From the NCBI GenBank assembly GCA_035556515.1, contig DATMEO010000164.1:1-39565 (forward strand): a DNA stretch of 39,565 nt, read 5' to 3'. The notes under the pieces are model-generated. The model ran no database searches. It was not told the DNA's origin and saw nothing but the letters and a program-made list of their open reading frames with translations. Below, one piece after another: positions 31,414 to 39,565 of the stretch. Origin of the DNA: Gaiellasilicea sp035556515 (GTDB lineage Bacteria; Actinomycetota; Thermoleophilia; Gaiellales; Gaiellaceae). The position numbers and the translations under genes are program-made. Within the stretch, counting starts at the first letter, position 1; every line of letters begins with the position of its first letter.

Positions 31414-31782
31414 CTAGGGCTGTTCGTCGTCCGTGTTCAGCCGCTCGCCGAGTCGCTCGGCGAGCGCGTCCGCGGTCAGCTTCGGATCGTCGTTCTCGCC
31501 GCGCAGCTCCTCGACTGTGACGTCGCTCGAGGTGTAGACCTCGGCGCGCGGGATGATCCGCGTCGGGCGGTTCTTGTCCCAGACCCAGACGTCCTCCATC
31601 CGCACGTGGAAGAACGGGTAGCTCGCCTGCGGAGTCACCTGGAGATCGAGCTTGTTGCAGAGATAGGTCGCGTCCGCCGTCAGGATGCAGTAGCGAAAGA
31701 GACCGAAGACCGCCGTGTACTCGCGCTTGAGCGCGAGCTCGAGCTCGGCCTCGAACTCGTCGAGATCGTCGAGATGCGACAT
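31414..31782 (-). CDS. DUF2469 family protein
   Basis: 122 residues. The region LDEFEAELELALKREYTAVFG, then FRYCILTADATYLCNKLDL and VWVWDKNRPTRIIPRAEVYT followed by SDVTVEEL, matches the DUF2469 family known from actinobacteria, whose members share EKYETEMELxLYREY and AWVWDMYRPARFV. No enzymatic function is established. In other actinobacteria the gene often lies near rnhB; here it lies between folK and coaX, 4 bases after the folK stop. The C-terminal 25 residues are variable and charged. Confidence 0.85.
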   Translation of the reverse strand: MSHLDDLDEFEAELELALKREYTAVFGLFRYCILTADATYLCNKLDLQVTPQASYPFFHVRMEDVWVWDKNRPTRIIPRAEVYTSSDVTVEELRGENDDPKLTADALAERLGERLNTDDEQP

Positions 31783-31786
31783 CGCC

Positions 31787-32227
31787 TCAGTCTAGCTCCG
31801 TGAGCAGGTCTTCCACCCGTCCGCGGCCGGGAACCGCCGCCTCGGGATCGAGGTCGAGGAGCGGCTCGAGCGCGAAACGCCGCTCGTGCAGGCGGGGGTG
31901 CGGGACGGTCAGGCCCGGCTCGTCGATCGTCTCGTCGCCGTAGAGCAGCAGGTCGAGGTCGATCGTGCGCGGGCCCCAGCGCTCGCGGCGCTCGCGGCCC
32001 AGCTCGCGCTCGATCGCGAGCAGCATGTCGAGCAGCTCACGGGGAGCGAGCTCGGTCTCGAGCACGACAGCGCCGTTCAGGAACCGCGGCTGGTCGACGA
32101 CCCCGACGGGATCGGTCTCGCGCAGCTGCGAGACGCCGGCGACCCCGGGTAGCGAGTCGAGGGCGGCACGGATCGTCGCCTCGCGGTCGCCGAGGTTGGC
32201 GCCGACGCCGACATAGGCGCGCGTCAT
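31787..32227 (-). CDS. folK: HPPK, 6-hydroxymethyl-dihydropterin pyrophosphokinase
   Basis: 146 residues. AYVGVGANLGDREATIRAAL is the N-terminal signature, FLNGAVVLETEL the pterin-binding segment, and RWGPRTIDLDLLLYGDETID the catalytic motif with the metal-binding Asp pair. VPHPRLHERRFALEPLLDL closes the fold. It transfers pyrophosphate from ATP to 6-hydroxymethyl-7,8-dihydropterin in folate synthesis. Its ATG overlaps the stop of folB (ATGA). Confidence 0.97.
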   Translation of the reverse strand: MTRAYVGVGANLGDREATIRAALDSLPGVAGVSQLRETDPVGVVDQPRFLNGAVVLETELAPRELLDMLLAIERELGRERRERWGPRTIDLDLLLYGDETIDEPGLTVPHPRLHERRFALEPLLDLDPEAAVPGRGRVEDLLTELD

Positions 32228-32556
32228 CGCTCGGCGGTGACGGTCGCGCGGCCCCCGTCGAGCTCGAGCTCGGGCTTGCCGACGCGCACACTCGCGCTCG
32301 AGACCGGGAACCGCCGCATCAGCTCGTCCGCGACGGCCGCCGCGAGCGATTCGAGCAGCTGGAACGCCCGCCCATCCGAGATCTCACGGACGCACGCGAC
32401 GACGTCCCGGTAGTCCACGGTCGCGTCGATGTCGTCCTCGGCGGGCTCGTCCAGCTCGAGCGCGACGTCGAAGACGAACAGCTGGCCGTCGCGGCGCTCG
32501 TGGTCGAGCACGCCGTGCAGGCCGCGCAACGTGATCCCGGCGATCTCTATCCGCAT
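32224..32556 (-). CDS. folB: Dihydroneopterin aldolase
   Basis: 110 residues. It starts MRIEIAGITLRGLHGVLDHERR, where the family has GxxGVxxxE. It continues with QLFVFDVALELDEPAEDDIDATVDYRDVV and LESLAAAVADELMRRFPVSSASVRVGKPE, the substrate-binding second half. The enzyme splits 7,8-dihydroneopterin to 6-hydroxymethyl-dihydropterin and glycolaldehyde. It overlaps folP by 10 bases upstream and folK by 4 downstream. Confidence 0.96.
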   Translation of the reverse strand: MRIEIAGITLRGLHGVLDHERRDGQLFVFDVALELDEPAEDDIDATVDYRDVVACVREISDGRAFQLLESLAAAVADELMRRFPVSSASVRVGKPELELDGGRATVTAER

Positions 32557-33335
32557 ACGGCCTCCGCGGCGGTGAGGGCCTCGACGTGCGCGCGGACGTC
32601 GTGGACGCGGAAGATCGAAGCGCCTCGCTCGTACGCCGCAACCGCAGCCCCGATCGAGGCGGCGAGTGTCCCCGTCCGCGCCTCGGGGTCGAAGAGCTTC
32701 CCCAGGGAGCTCTTGCGCGAGAGCCCGACGAGCACGGGCCTGCCGAGCGCGAGCAGCACGTCGAGGCGCCGCACCAGCTCGAAGTTCTGCTCGGCCGTCT
32801 TGCCGAAGCCGATGCCCGGATCGAGGCAGACGTGCTCCTCCGGAATCCCCGCCGCGACCGCGGCCGACAGCTGCTGCTCCAGGAACGCCGCGACCTCGCC
32901 CGCGACGTCGTCGTAGCGCGGGTCGAGCTGCATCGTGCGAGGCTCACCCTGCATGTGCATCAGGCAGAGATACCCGCCTGCGTCAGCGACCACTCCCGCC
33001 AGCGCCGGGTCGCCGCGGAGGGCCGTCACGTCGTTCACAAGCTCGGCGCCGAGCTCCAGCGCGCGGCGCGCAACCTCGCTCTTCGTGGTGTCGATCGACA
33101 CGCGCACGCCCTCGAGCCGCTCGAGCACGGGAATGACGCGGCGCAACTCCTCGTCGAGCGAGACGCCCTCCGACCCGGGTCGGGTCGACTCGCCGCCGAC
33201 GTCGACGATCGCCGCTCCCTCCGCGACCATCCTGCGCGCGGCCGCGGCGGCAACATCCGGGTCGAAGTGGTCGCCGCCGTCCGAGAAGCTGTCGGGCGTG
33301 ACGTTGACGATCCCCATCACGGCGGGTCGCCGCAA
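32547..33335 (-). CDS. folP: Dihydropteroate synthase
   Basis: About 262 residues. VMGIVNVTPDSFSDGG and GAAIVDVGGESTRPGSEGVS are the two family signatures. LVNDVTALRGDP, YLCLMHMQGEPRTMQ (usual MHMQGxPxTMQ), CLDPGIGFGKTAEQNFELV and GLSRKSSLGKLF follow. It joins p-aminobenzoate to hydroxymethyl-dihydropterin pyrophosphate. TTG 33335 was chosen because GGAGG sits 5 nt upstream. GTG 33362 is in frame and would add nine residues, but it has no ribosome binding site and would leave only 5 bases to the divergent gene. Confidence 0.95.
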   Translation of the reverse strand: MRRPAVMGIVNVTPDSFSDGGDHFDPDVAAAAARRMVAEGAAIVDVGGESTRPGSEGVSLDEELRRVIPVLERLEGVRVSIDTTKSEVARRALELGAELVNDVTALRGDPALAGVVADAGGYLCLMHMQGEPRTMQLDPRYDDVAGEVAAFLEQQLSAAVAAGIPEEHVCLDPGIGFGKTAEQNFELVRRLDVLLALGRPVLVGLSRKSSLGKLFDPEARTGTLAASIGAAVAAYERGASIFRVHDVRAHVEALTAAEAVCG

Positions 33336-33367
33336 ACGTTCCTCCACCGCTGGACGTCTCACCCTGC

Positions 33368-34303
33368 ATGGAGAGTAGCGCCCGCACCCGCAACGCCTTG
33401 CTGACCGTGGCCGGTGTCCTGGCGGCCGTCGTGCTTGTCGCCGTCGCGGCGCGCGGGTCGACGTCGCTCGGCGACAACTCTGCGCGGAAGCCGAGCGACG
33501 CGCTGATGGACGTCTTCTTCACGATGTATCTCGTCGCGATGCTCGCCGGCGCGGTGATGTTCGTCTACCTGCTCGTGCTGCGCCGCAAGGTCAAGGCGCA
33601 GACGGGCCAGGCGCCGCGCAGGAGCGTGCTCGAGATGCTCGGGACGATGTTCGTACTCGTCGCCGTCGGGATCCTGCTCGCGCGACGGCTCGGCGACTGG
33701 CGGCGTCCCGCGCCGGTCGAGCCCGAGGAGGCGATCGGCCAAGCACGGTCGATCCCGATCGACACCGCGACCCAGCTGACGCCGACGTCCTACGAGGCCG
33801 AGATCGCGTGGGTGCCGGTGCTCGTGACGATCGCGCTGATCGTCCTCGCGACGGTGGCGTGGTGGTACGCGGGACGCGCACGGAAGCACGCCCGCGGGGA
33901 GCTCCACTCCGAGCTCGCCGCGGCGGTCGCCCATGCGGTCGACGAGTCGCTCGACGACCTCCGGGCGGAGCCCGACCCGCGCCGAGCCGTCATCGCCGCC
34001 TACGCACGGCTCGAGCGCGTGCTCGCCGCGCACGGACTGCCACGCAATCCCGCCGAGGCCCCGCTCGAGTATCTCGGCCGCATGCTCGCGCAGCTGTCCG
34101 TCACCGACAAGGCTGCACGCGCCCTCACCGATCTGTTCGAAAGGGCTAAGTTCTCGCAGCATGCAGTGGGGGCCGAGATGAAGGACGAGGCGATCGACGC
34201 GCTCCAGACGGTGCGGGACGACCTGCTTGCGGCGCAGGCGCTCGCCGAGCGGGAGCGAGCGGCGGCGATCGAGGCCCAGCGCGAGCGGGCGGCGACGGAG
34301 TGA
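33368..34303 (+). CDS. DUF4129 membrane protein
   Basis: 311 residues. TM1 is at about 9-28, TM2 at about 50-73, TM3 at about 92-106 and TM4 at about 150-170. The cytoplasmic C-terminal half has the DUF4129 pattern RRAVIAAYARLERVLAAHGLPRNPAEAPLEYLGRML (family: AYxxLexxLaxxGxxRxpxxTPxEyl). It ends in a glutamate/arginine/alanine-rich helix. It heads a run with a small membrane protein, MoxR, DUF58 and another membrane protein, a widespread actinobacterial arrangement near peptidase or transglutaminase-like genes. Function is unknown. Start codon ATG 33368 lies very close to the divergent folP start. Confidence 0.85.
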   Translation: MESSARTRNALLTVAGVLAAVVLVAVAARGSTSLGDNSARKPSDALMDVFFTMYLVAMLAGAVMFVYLLVLRRKVKAQTGQAPRRSVLEMLGTMFVLVAVGILLARRLGDWRRPAPVEPEEAIGQARSIPIDTATQLTPTSYEAEIAWVPVLVTIALIVLATVAWWYAGRARKHARGELHSELAAAVAHAVDESLDDLRAEPDPRRAVIAAYARLERVLAAHGLPRNPAEAPLEYLGRMLAQLSVTDKAARALTDLFERAKFSQHAVGAEMKDEAIDALQTVRDDLLAAQALAERERAAAIEAQRERAATE

Positions 34304-34815
34304 GGCGCGCGCTCCGGCTCGGACGCTTCCCCGTCCTCCTGACCCTCGCGCTGATCGTCTCCCTCGTTGTCCTGCCGGGCCGCGCCGACGTCGTCGTGCG
34401 CGTCTGCGTGCTCCTCCTTGCCGGCTACGTCCTCGCCCAGCTGCTGACCCGCTTGCGCAGCTCGCTCCCCGAACGCGGCACCTCGCCGGTGGACGCGGCC
34501 TTGAGCACCCGCCCGCGGCGGGCGGCGCGCGTCCCCGAGCTCGAGAAGATCGAGCGCGAGGTGACGCTCGGGCTGACGACGGCGTTCGACCTTCACTTCC
34601 GGTTGCGACCGACGTTGCGCCGGATCGCGTCCGAGCTGCTGCGGGCCCGCCGGGGGATCGACCTGGACACGAATCCGCAGGCAGCTCGCCGCGCGCTCGG
34701 CGAGCAGACGTGGGAGCTCGTGCGCGAGGATCGCGAGCCGCCGCTCGACCGCTTCGGGCGCGGGCTCGACCTCGACTCGCTTCGGCACGTCGTCGTCTCG
34801 CTGGAGGCGCTCTGA
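34300..34815 (+). CDS. Small membrane-anchored protein of the MoxR operon
   Basis: 171 residues. Two N-terminal helices (FPVLLTLALIVSLVVLP and VRVCVLLLAGYVLAQLL) are followed by a cytoplasmic region with ELEKIEREVTLGLTTAFDLHFRLRPTLRRIASELL and RALGEQTWELVREDREPPLD. I do not recognise a named family. Equivalent small proteins lie between DUF4129 and MoxR genes in related operons. The GTG start overlaps the preceding TGA (GTGA), and its TGA shares an A with the moxR ATG (TGATG). It may link the ATPase to the membrane, by position only. Confidence 0.8.
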   Translation: MRRALRLGRFPVLLTLALIVSLVVLPGRADVVVRVCVLLLAGYVLAQLLTRLRSSLPERGTSPVDAALSTRPRRAARVPELEKIEREVTLGLTTAFDLHFRLRPTLRRIASELLRARRGIDLDTNPQAARRALGEQTWELVREDREPPLDRFGRGLDLDSLRHVVVSLEAL

Positions 34816-35786
34816 TGCAGCTCGCGCAGGTGCAGGAGCACGCGAGCCGGATCCTCGACGAGGTCGAGCGCGCCGTCGTGGGGAAGCGGGACGCGCTCGA
34901 GCTCGTCCTGCTCGGGCTGCTCGCCGACGGGCACGTGCTGCTCGAGGACTACCCCGGGCTCGCGAAGACGCTGACCGCGCGCTCGTTCGCGCAGGTGACG
35001 CGGACAGGCTTCAACCGGATCCAGTTCACGCCCGACCTGATGCCCTCGGACGTGACGGGCTCCTCGATCTGGAACCAGCGCGACGGCGACTTCGAGTTCC
35101 GGCCCGGCCCGATCTTCACCAACCTCCTCCTCGCCGACGAGATCAACCGCGCCCCGCCGAAGACGCAGGACGCGCTGCTCGAGGCGATGCAGGAGCGGCA
35201 GGTGACGATCGAGGGCGTCACGCACCAGCTCGCGCGGCCGTTCCTCGTCCTCGCGACGCAGAACCCGATCGAGTACGAGGGCACCTACCCGCTGCCCGAA
35301 GCGCAGCTCGACCGCTTCCTCTTGCGCGTTTCGTTCGGCTACCCAAGCCGGACCGACGAGTGGGAGGTGCTGTCGCGCCGAATGGAGCGGCGCGAGGACG
35401 AGGTCGAGTTGACGCCGGTCGTGGACGGAAAGACCCTGCTCGCGCTCCAGGCGGCGATCGAGGACGTCCACGTCAGCGACGCCGTCGGCGCCTACATCGT
35501 CGACCTCGTCACCGCGACTCGGACGAGCACGTCGACGACGGTCGGTGCAAGCCCGCGCGGCAGCCTGGCAGTGCTCAAATTGGCGCGCTGCAAGGCCGCG
35601 CTCGCCGGCCGCGACTTCGTCACGCCCGAGGACGTGAAGGCCGTCGCCGTCCCGGCGCTCGCCCACCGGCTGATGCTGAAGCCGGAGCTCTGGGTGCAGC
35701 AGCTCGCAGCCGAGGACATCGTCCGGGAGCTGCTCGAGACCGTGCCGACGCCCGCGGCCGAAGCGACGGCGCCGGCGCCAGAATGA
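34815..35786 (+). CDS. MoxR family AAA+ ATPase
   Basis: 323 residues from ATG 34815. The ATPase core has Walker A HVLLEDYPGLAKT at about 38-50 (GLAKT in place of GxGKT is common in this family), NRIQFTPDLMPSDVTGSS, Walker B NLLLADEINRAPPKTQDALLEAMQERQVT, and sensor 1 VLATQNPIEYEGTYPLPEAQLDRF. The C-terminal lid contains GASPRGSLAVLKLARCKAAL and FVTPEDVKAVAVPALAHRL. MoxR ATPases act with a vWA-type partner as chaperones; the DUF58 protein encoded next is the likely partner. The frame is open upstream inside the preceding gene; the TGATG overlap and homology set this start. Its TGA overlaps the first of the short relay cistrons. Confidence 0.95.
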   Translation: MQLAQVQEHASRILDEVERAVVGKRDALELVLLGLLADGHVLLEDYPGLAKTLTARSFAQVTRTGFNRIQFTPDLMPSDVTGSSIWNQRDGDFEFRPGPIFTNLLLADEINRAPPKTQDALLEAMQERQVTIEGVTHQLARPFLVLATQNPIEYEGTYPLPEAQLDRFLLRVSFGYPSRTDEWEVLSRRMERREDEVELTPVVDGKTLLALQAAIEDVHVSDAVGAYIVDLVTATRTSTSTTVGASPRGSLAVLKLARCKAALAGRDFVTPEDVKAVAVPALAHRLMLKPELWVQQLAAEDIVRELLETVPTPAAEATAPAPE

Positions 35787-35828
35787 AGCGCGCAGAATGA
35801 GATGGGCAGAGTGAGGCGGGCAGCGTGA
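35782..35828 (+). repeat. 14-bp tandem repeat forming three overlapping 5-codon start-stop minicistrons
   Basis: Three 14-bp units, AATGAAGCGCGCAG, AATGAGATGGGCAG and AGTGAGGCGGGCAG, are followed by a fourth CGTGAGGC. Each contains a start overlapping a stop (ATGA or GTGA). They read ATG 35783 to TGA 35800 (MKRAE), ATG 35797 to TGA 35814 (MRWAE), GTG 35811 to TGA 35828 (MRRAA), then GTG 35825 of the DUF58 gene (MRPSP). The moxR TGA at 35784 overlaps the first ATG. The last unit also supplies GAGG 8 nt before GTG 35825. Confidence 0.8.
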
Positions 35829-37099
35829 GGCCTTCGCCGTCACCGCGCGTGACGGCCTACGCGGGCCTCACCGCGATCTTCCTCTTCGCCGCGCTGGCGC
35901 TGCGTCGGCCGGAGCTGGCGGTGCTGGCGCTGCCCTTCGCCCTGCCGCTTGCGGTCGGGCTGCGGCTCGCGCGGGCGCCGAGTGTGCGCGTGCAGGTGGA
36001 GGTCGAGCGCGCGACCGCGCTCGAGCAGGACGAGCTCGAGGTGGAGCTGACGGTGTCGTCGGATGCGCCCGTCGAGCGGCTCGAGCTGGTGCTGGTCGTC
36101 CCGGAGGGGCTCGAGGTCGTCTCCGGCGCGAATGCGCAGTCGCTCCGGCTGGGCTGGGAGGACGAGCGCACGCTCGAGCTGAGGCTGCGCTGCGTCCGGT
36201 GGGGCAACTACCAGCTCGGCGACATCCGCCTCCGCGCCCGCGACCGGCTGGGGTTGACCGTCTGGGAGTCCCGCCTCGACCGGAAGCAGCGGCTGCGCGT
36301 GTACCCGCTCCCCGAGACGCTGCGCCGGATCGTCAGGCCGGTCTCGACCCAGCTCTACGCCGGCAACGAGGTGGCGCGCCAGAAGGGCGAGGGGACGGAG
36401 TTCGCCGACTTGCGCCTGTTCGCGCCCGGCGACCGCGTCCGCTCGATCAACTGGCGCGCGAGCGCCCGCCGCGACGAGCTCGTCGTCAACGAGCGGCACC
36501 CGGAGCGCAACGCCGACGTGATCCTCTTCCTCGACACGTTCGCGGACGCGCGCTCGGGCGAGCGCTCGACGCTCGACCTAGCAGTGCGCGCCACCGCCAC
36601 GCTCGCCGCGCGCTACCTCGAGCGGCGCGACCGCGTCGGGCTCGTCTCCTTCGGCGGCGTCCTCCGCTGGCTGACACCGGGGATGGGGTCGACGCAGCGC
36701 TACCGGATCGTCGACGCCCTGCTCGAGTCGGAGATCGTCTTCAACTACGCCTGGAAGGATGTCTCGGTGATCCCCGCACGGGTGCTGCCGCCGCAGGCGC
36801 TCATCGTCGCCGTGACGCCCCTGCTCGACGACCGTGCGGTCGAGGCGCTCGCCGACCTGCGCGCGCGCCGCTACGACCTGGCGATCGTCGAGGTCTCGCC
36901 CGTCGGCTTCACCGAGCCGGGCCAGAGCGAGGCCGACAAGCTGGCGCACCGGCTCTGGGTGCTGCGTCGCGACGAGATCCGGGCTCGCTACGAGCGGCTC
37001 GGCGTCGCCGTCGCCAGCTGGAGCGACGACGCGCCGCTCGACGCGGTGCTGGAGGGGGTGAGGGCATTCAGGCGCCACGCGCAGATCTCGCGCGTCTAG
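35825..37099 (+). CDS. DUF58 family protein (MoxR partner)
   Basis: 424 residues. Two N-terminal helices (LTAIFLFAALAL and ELAVLALPFALPLAVGLRLA) anchor an outer beta domain (about 55-150). The DUF58 core is EFADLRLFAPGDRVRSINWRASARRDELVVNERHPERNADVILFLDTF at about 190-240. The vWA-like part follows (TLDLAVRATATLAARYLERRDRVGLVSFGG), where DRVGLVSFGG is typical. These proteins are thought to work with MoxR ATPases in envelope or complex assembly. GTG 35825 starts within a tandem repeat relay that links it to the moxR stop, so its translation probably depends on ribosomes arriving from moxR. Confidence 0.93.
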   Translation: MRPSPSPRVTAYAGLTAIFLFAALALRRPELAVLALPFALPLAVGLRLARAPSVRVQVEVERATALEQDELEVELTVSSDAPVERLELVLVVPEGLEVVSGANAQSLRLGWEDERTLELRLRCVRWGNYQLGDIRLRARDRLGLTVWESRLDRKQRLRVYPLPETLRRIVRPVSTQLYAGNEVARQKGEGTEFADLRLFAPGDRVRSINWRASARRDELVVNERHPERNADVILFLDTFADARSGERSTLDLAVRATATLAARYLERRDRVGLVSFGGVLRWLTPGMGSTQRYRIVDALLESEIVFNYAWKDVSVIPARVLPPQALIVAVTPLLDDRAVEALADLRARRYDLAIVEVSPVGFTEPGQSEADKLAHRLWVLRRDEIRARYERLGVAVASWSDDAPLDAVLEGVRAFRRHAQISRV

Positions 37100-37116
37100 C
37101 CACCGGCGCCGCGGCG

Positions 37117-37608
37117 GTGGCGGGCGCCGTCGGCACGGGTGCGTGGCTGGCTGTGATCGCCGAGGACGGCTATCTGGTCCGCGCGACTCTGCTGGCCGCG
37201 TTCGTGGCCGCCGCCCTGCTCGCCGGCGGTCTCGTGCTGCGAAAGCCGCTCGTGATCCCGGGCGCGATCTGCATCCTCGCAGCGCCGTACGTCGCGGCCC
37301 TCGGCTTCGAGATCGACGGGATCGACACGCGCGCGCCTCTGCTCGCGGCGTTGCTCTTCGCGGTCGCCGAGCTCGCCTACTGGTCGCTGGAGCTGCGCGG
37401 GACGCTGGCAGACGAGCCGGGGACGTACCTGCGACGGGTGGCGCTCCTCGCCGGCCTCGCGGTCGCCACGATCGCAGGCGGAACCGTCGTGCTCGCAGTC
37501 GTCGAGGGTGTCGCCGCCCGTGGCGTCGCGATCGATCTACTCGGCGCGGCCGCGGCCGTCGGCGCGATCGCGCTGCTGGCGCTGGCCGTGGGCAAGCGCA
37601 CCGGCTGA
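37117..37608 (+). CDS. Small polytopic membrane protein, last gene of the MoxR operon
   Basis: About 163 residues from GTG 37117, with roughly five hydrophobic helices (LVRATLLAAFVAAALLAGGLVL, IPGAICILAAPYVAALGF, APLLAALLFAVAELAYWSLEL, VALLAGLAVATIAGGTVVLAVV, LLGAAAAVGAIALLALAVG). I do not recognise the family. The frame continues upstream without ATG, GTG or TTG. An ATT at 37066, preceded by GGAGGGGGTGAGG, would add 17 residues including a basic N-terminus and a complete first helix (LATGAAAVAGAVGTGAWLAVI), so the true start may be there. It ends before a plus-strand terminator hairpin. Confidence 0.7.
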   Translation: MAGAVGTGAWLAVIAEDGYLVRATLLAAFVAAALLAGGLVLRKPLVIPGAICILAAPYVAALGFEIDGIDTRAPLLAALLFAVAELAYWSLELRGTLADEPGTYLRRVALLAGLAVATIAGGTVVLAVVEGVAARGVAIDLLGAAAAVGAIALLALAVGKRTG

Positions 37609-37645
37609 AGGATCAAGCCTTTGGGAGGCGGGCCGGCCTTGGCGC

Positions 37646-37675
37646 GATGAGCGTCCGCGAGAGCGGATGCTCATC
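37646..37675 (+). terminator. Terminator hairpin of the MoxR operon
   Basis: GATGAGCGTCCGC and GCGGATGCTCATC pair over 13 positions (one G-U on the plus-strand RNA) around a GAGA tetraloop of the GNRA type. It lies 37 bases after the last gene of the plus-strand operon and 12 bases from the convergent ftsH stop. On the minus strand the wobble becomes an A-C mismatch, so it suits the plus strand better, though it could serve both. Confidence 0.65.
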
Positions 37676-37687
37676 CTGCGCAGAAAG

Positions 37688-39565
<1,878 letters not shown>

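Overview
The window looks like chromosomal DNA from a GC-rich actinobacterium, most likely of the Thermoleophilia (Gaiellales/Solirubrobacterales) type. This is inferred from the very high GC content, frequent GTG/TTG starts, a DUF2469 gene, a DUF4129-MoxR-DUF58 operon and a small LPFTG-anchored protein; no database was searched. Coding density is very high. No gap over 300 bases lacks a gene, and I see no tRNA, rRNA, CRISPR array, insertion sequence or phage gene. Both ends cut through genes: a DUF6351 protein on the left and ftsH on the right.

Left part (1-3.5 kb): the N-terminal part of a secreted DUF6351 protein, then clpC with a TTG start, a structured leader and a strong terminator hairpin. 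Middle part (3.5-25.4 kb): a cell-surface or exopolysaccharide locus of the Wzx/Wzy type. It holds a priming glycosylphosphotransferase, a small LPFTG protein, two O-antigen ligase/polymerase-like membrane proteins, a flippase, a FemAB/CelD-like acetyltransferase, a PIG-L deacetylase, three GT2 and four GT4 glycosyltransferases, an APH-fold kinase, a secreted glycoside-hydrolase-like protein, a Wzz/BY-kinase, a low-molecular-weight tyrosine phosphatase and a second Wzz-like protein. Many of its genes overlap by GTGA or ATGA, so they are probably translated in coupled groups.

Right part (25.4-39.6 kb): housekeeping genes lysS, a ClpC N-domain-only membrane protein, greA, dusB (opposite strand), DUF4383, a TM-helix channel-like protein, coaX, DUF2469, folK-folB-folP and ftsH. 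A four- to five-gene DUF4129/MoxR/DUF58 operon on the plus strand sits between folP and ftsH. The minus-strand backbone ftsH ... coaX/fol ... lysS ... clpC resembles the order known from Bacillus subtilis. The polysaccharide locus therefore appears to lie between lysS and clpC of an old synteny block.

The most unusual local structures are: a relay of three 5-codon start-stop minicistrons between moxR and the DUF58 gene (35782-35828); a perfect 25-bp palindrome just upstream of the ClpC-N paralogue (27431-27455); that membrane-anchored ClpC-N paralogue itself; a clpC leader in which one CCCTCC arm could pair either with an upstream arm or with the ribosome binding site; three convergent gene pairs sharing a single CTAG as both stop codons; and a glycosyltransferase that appears to start at CTG.
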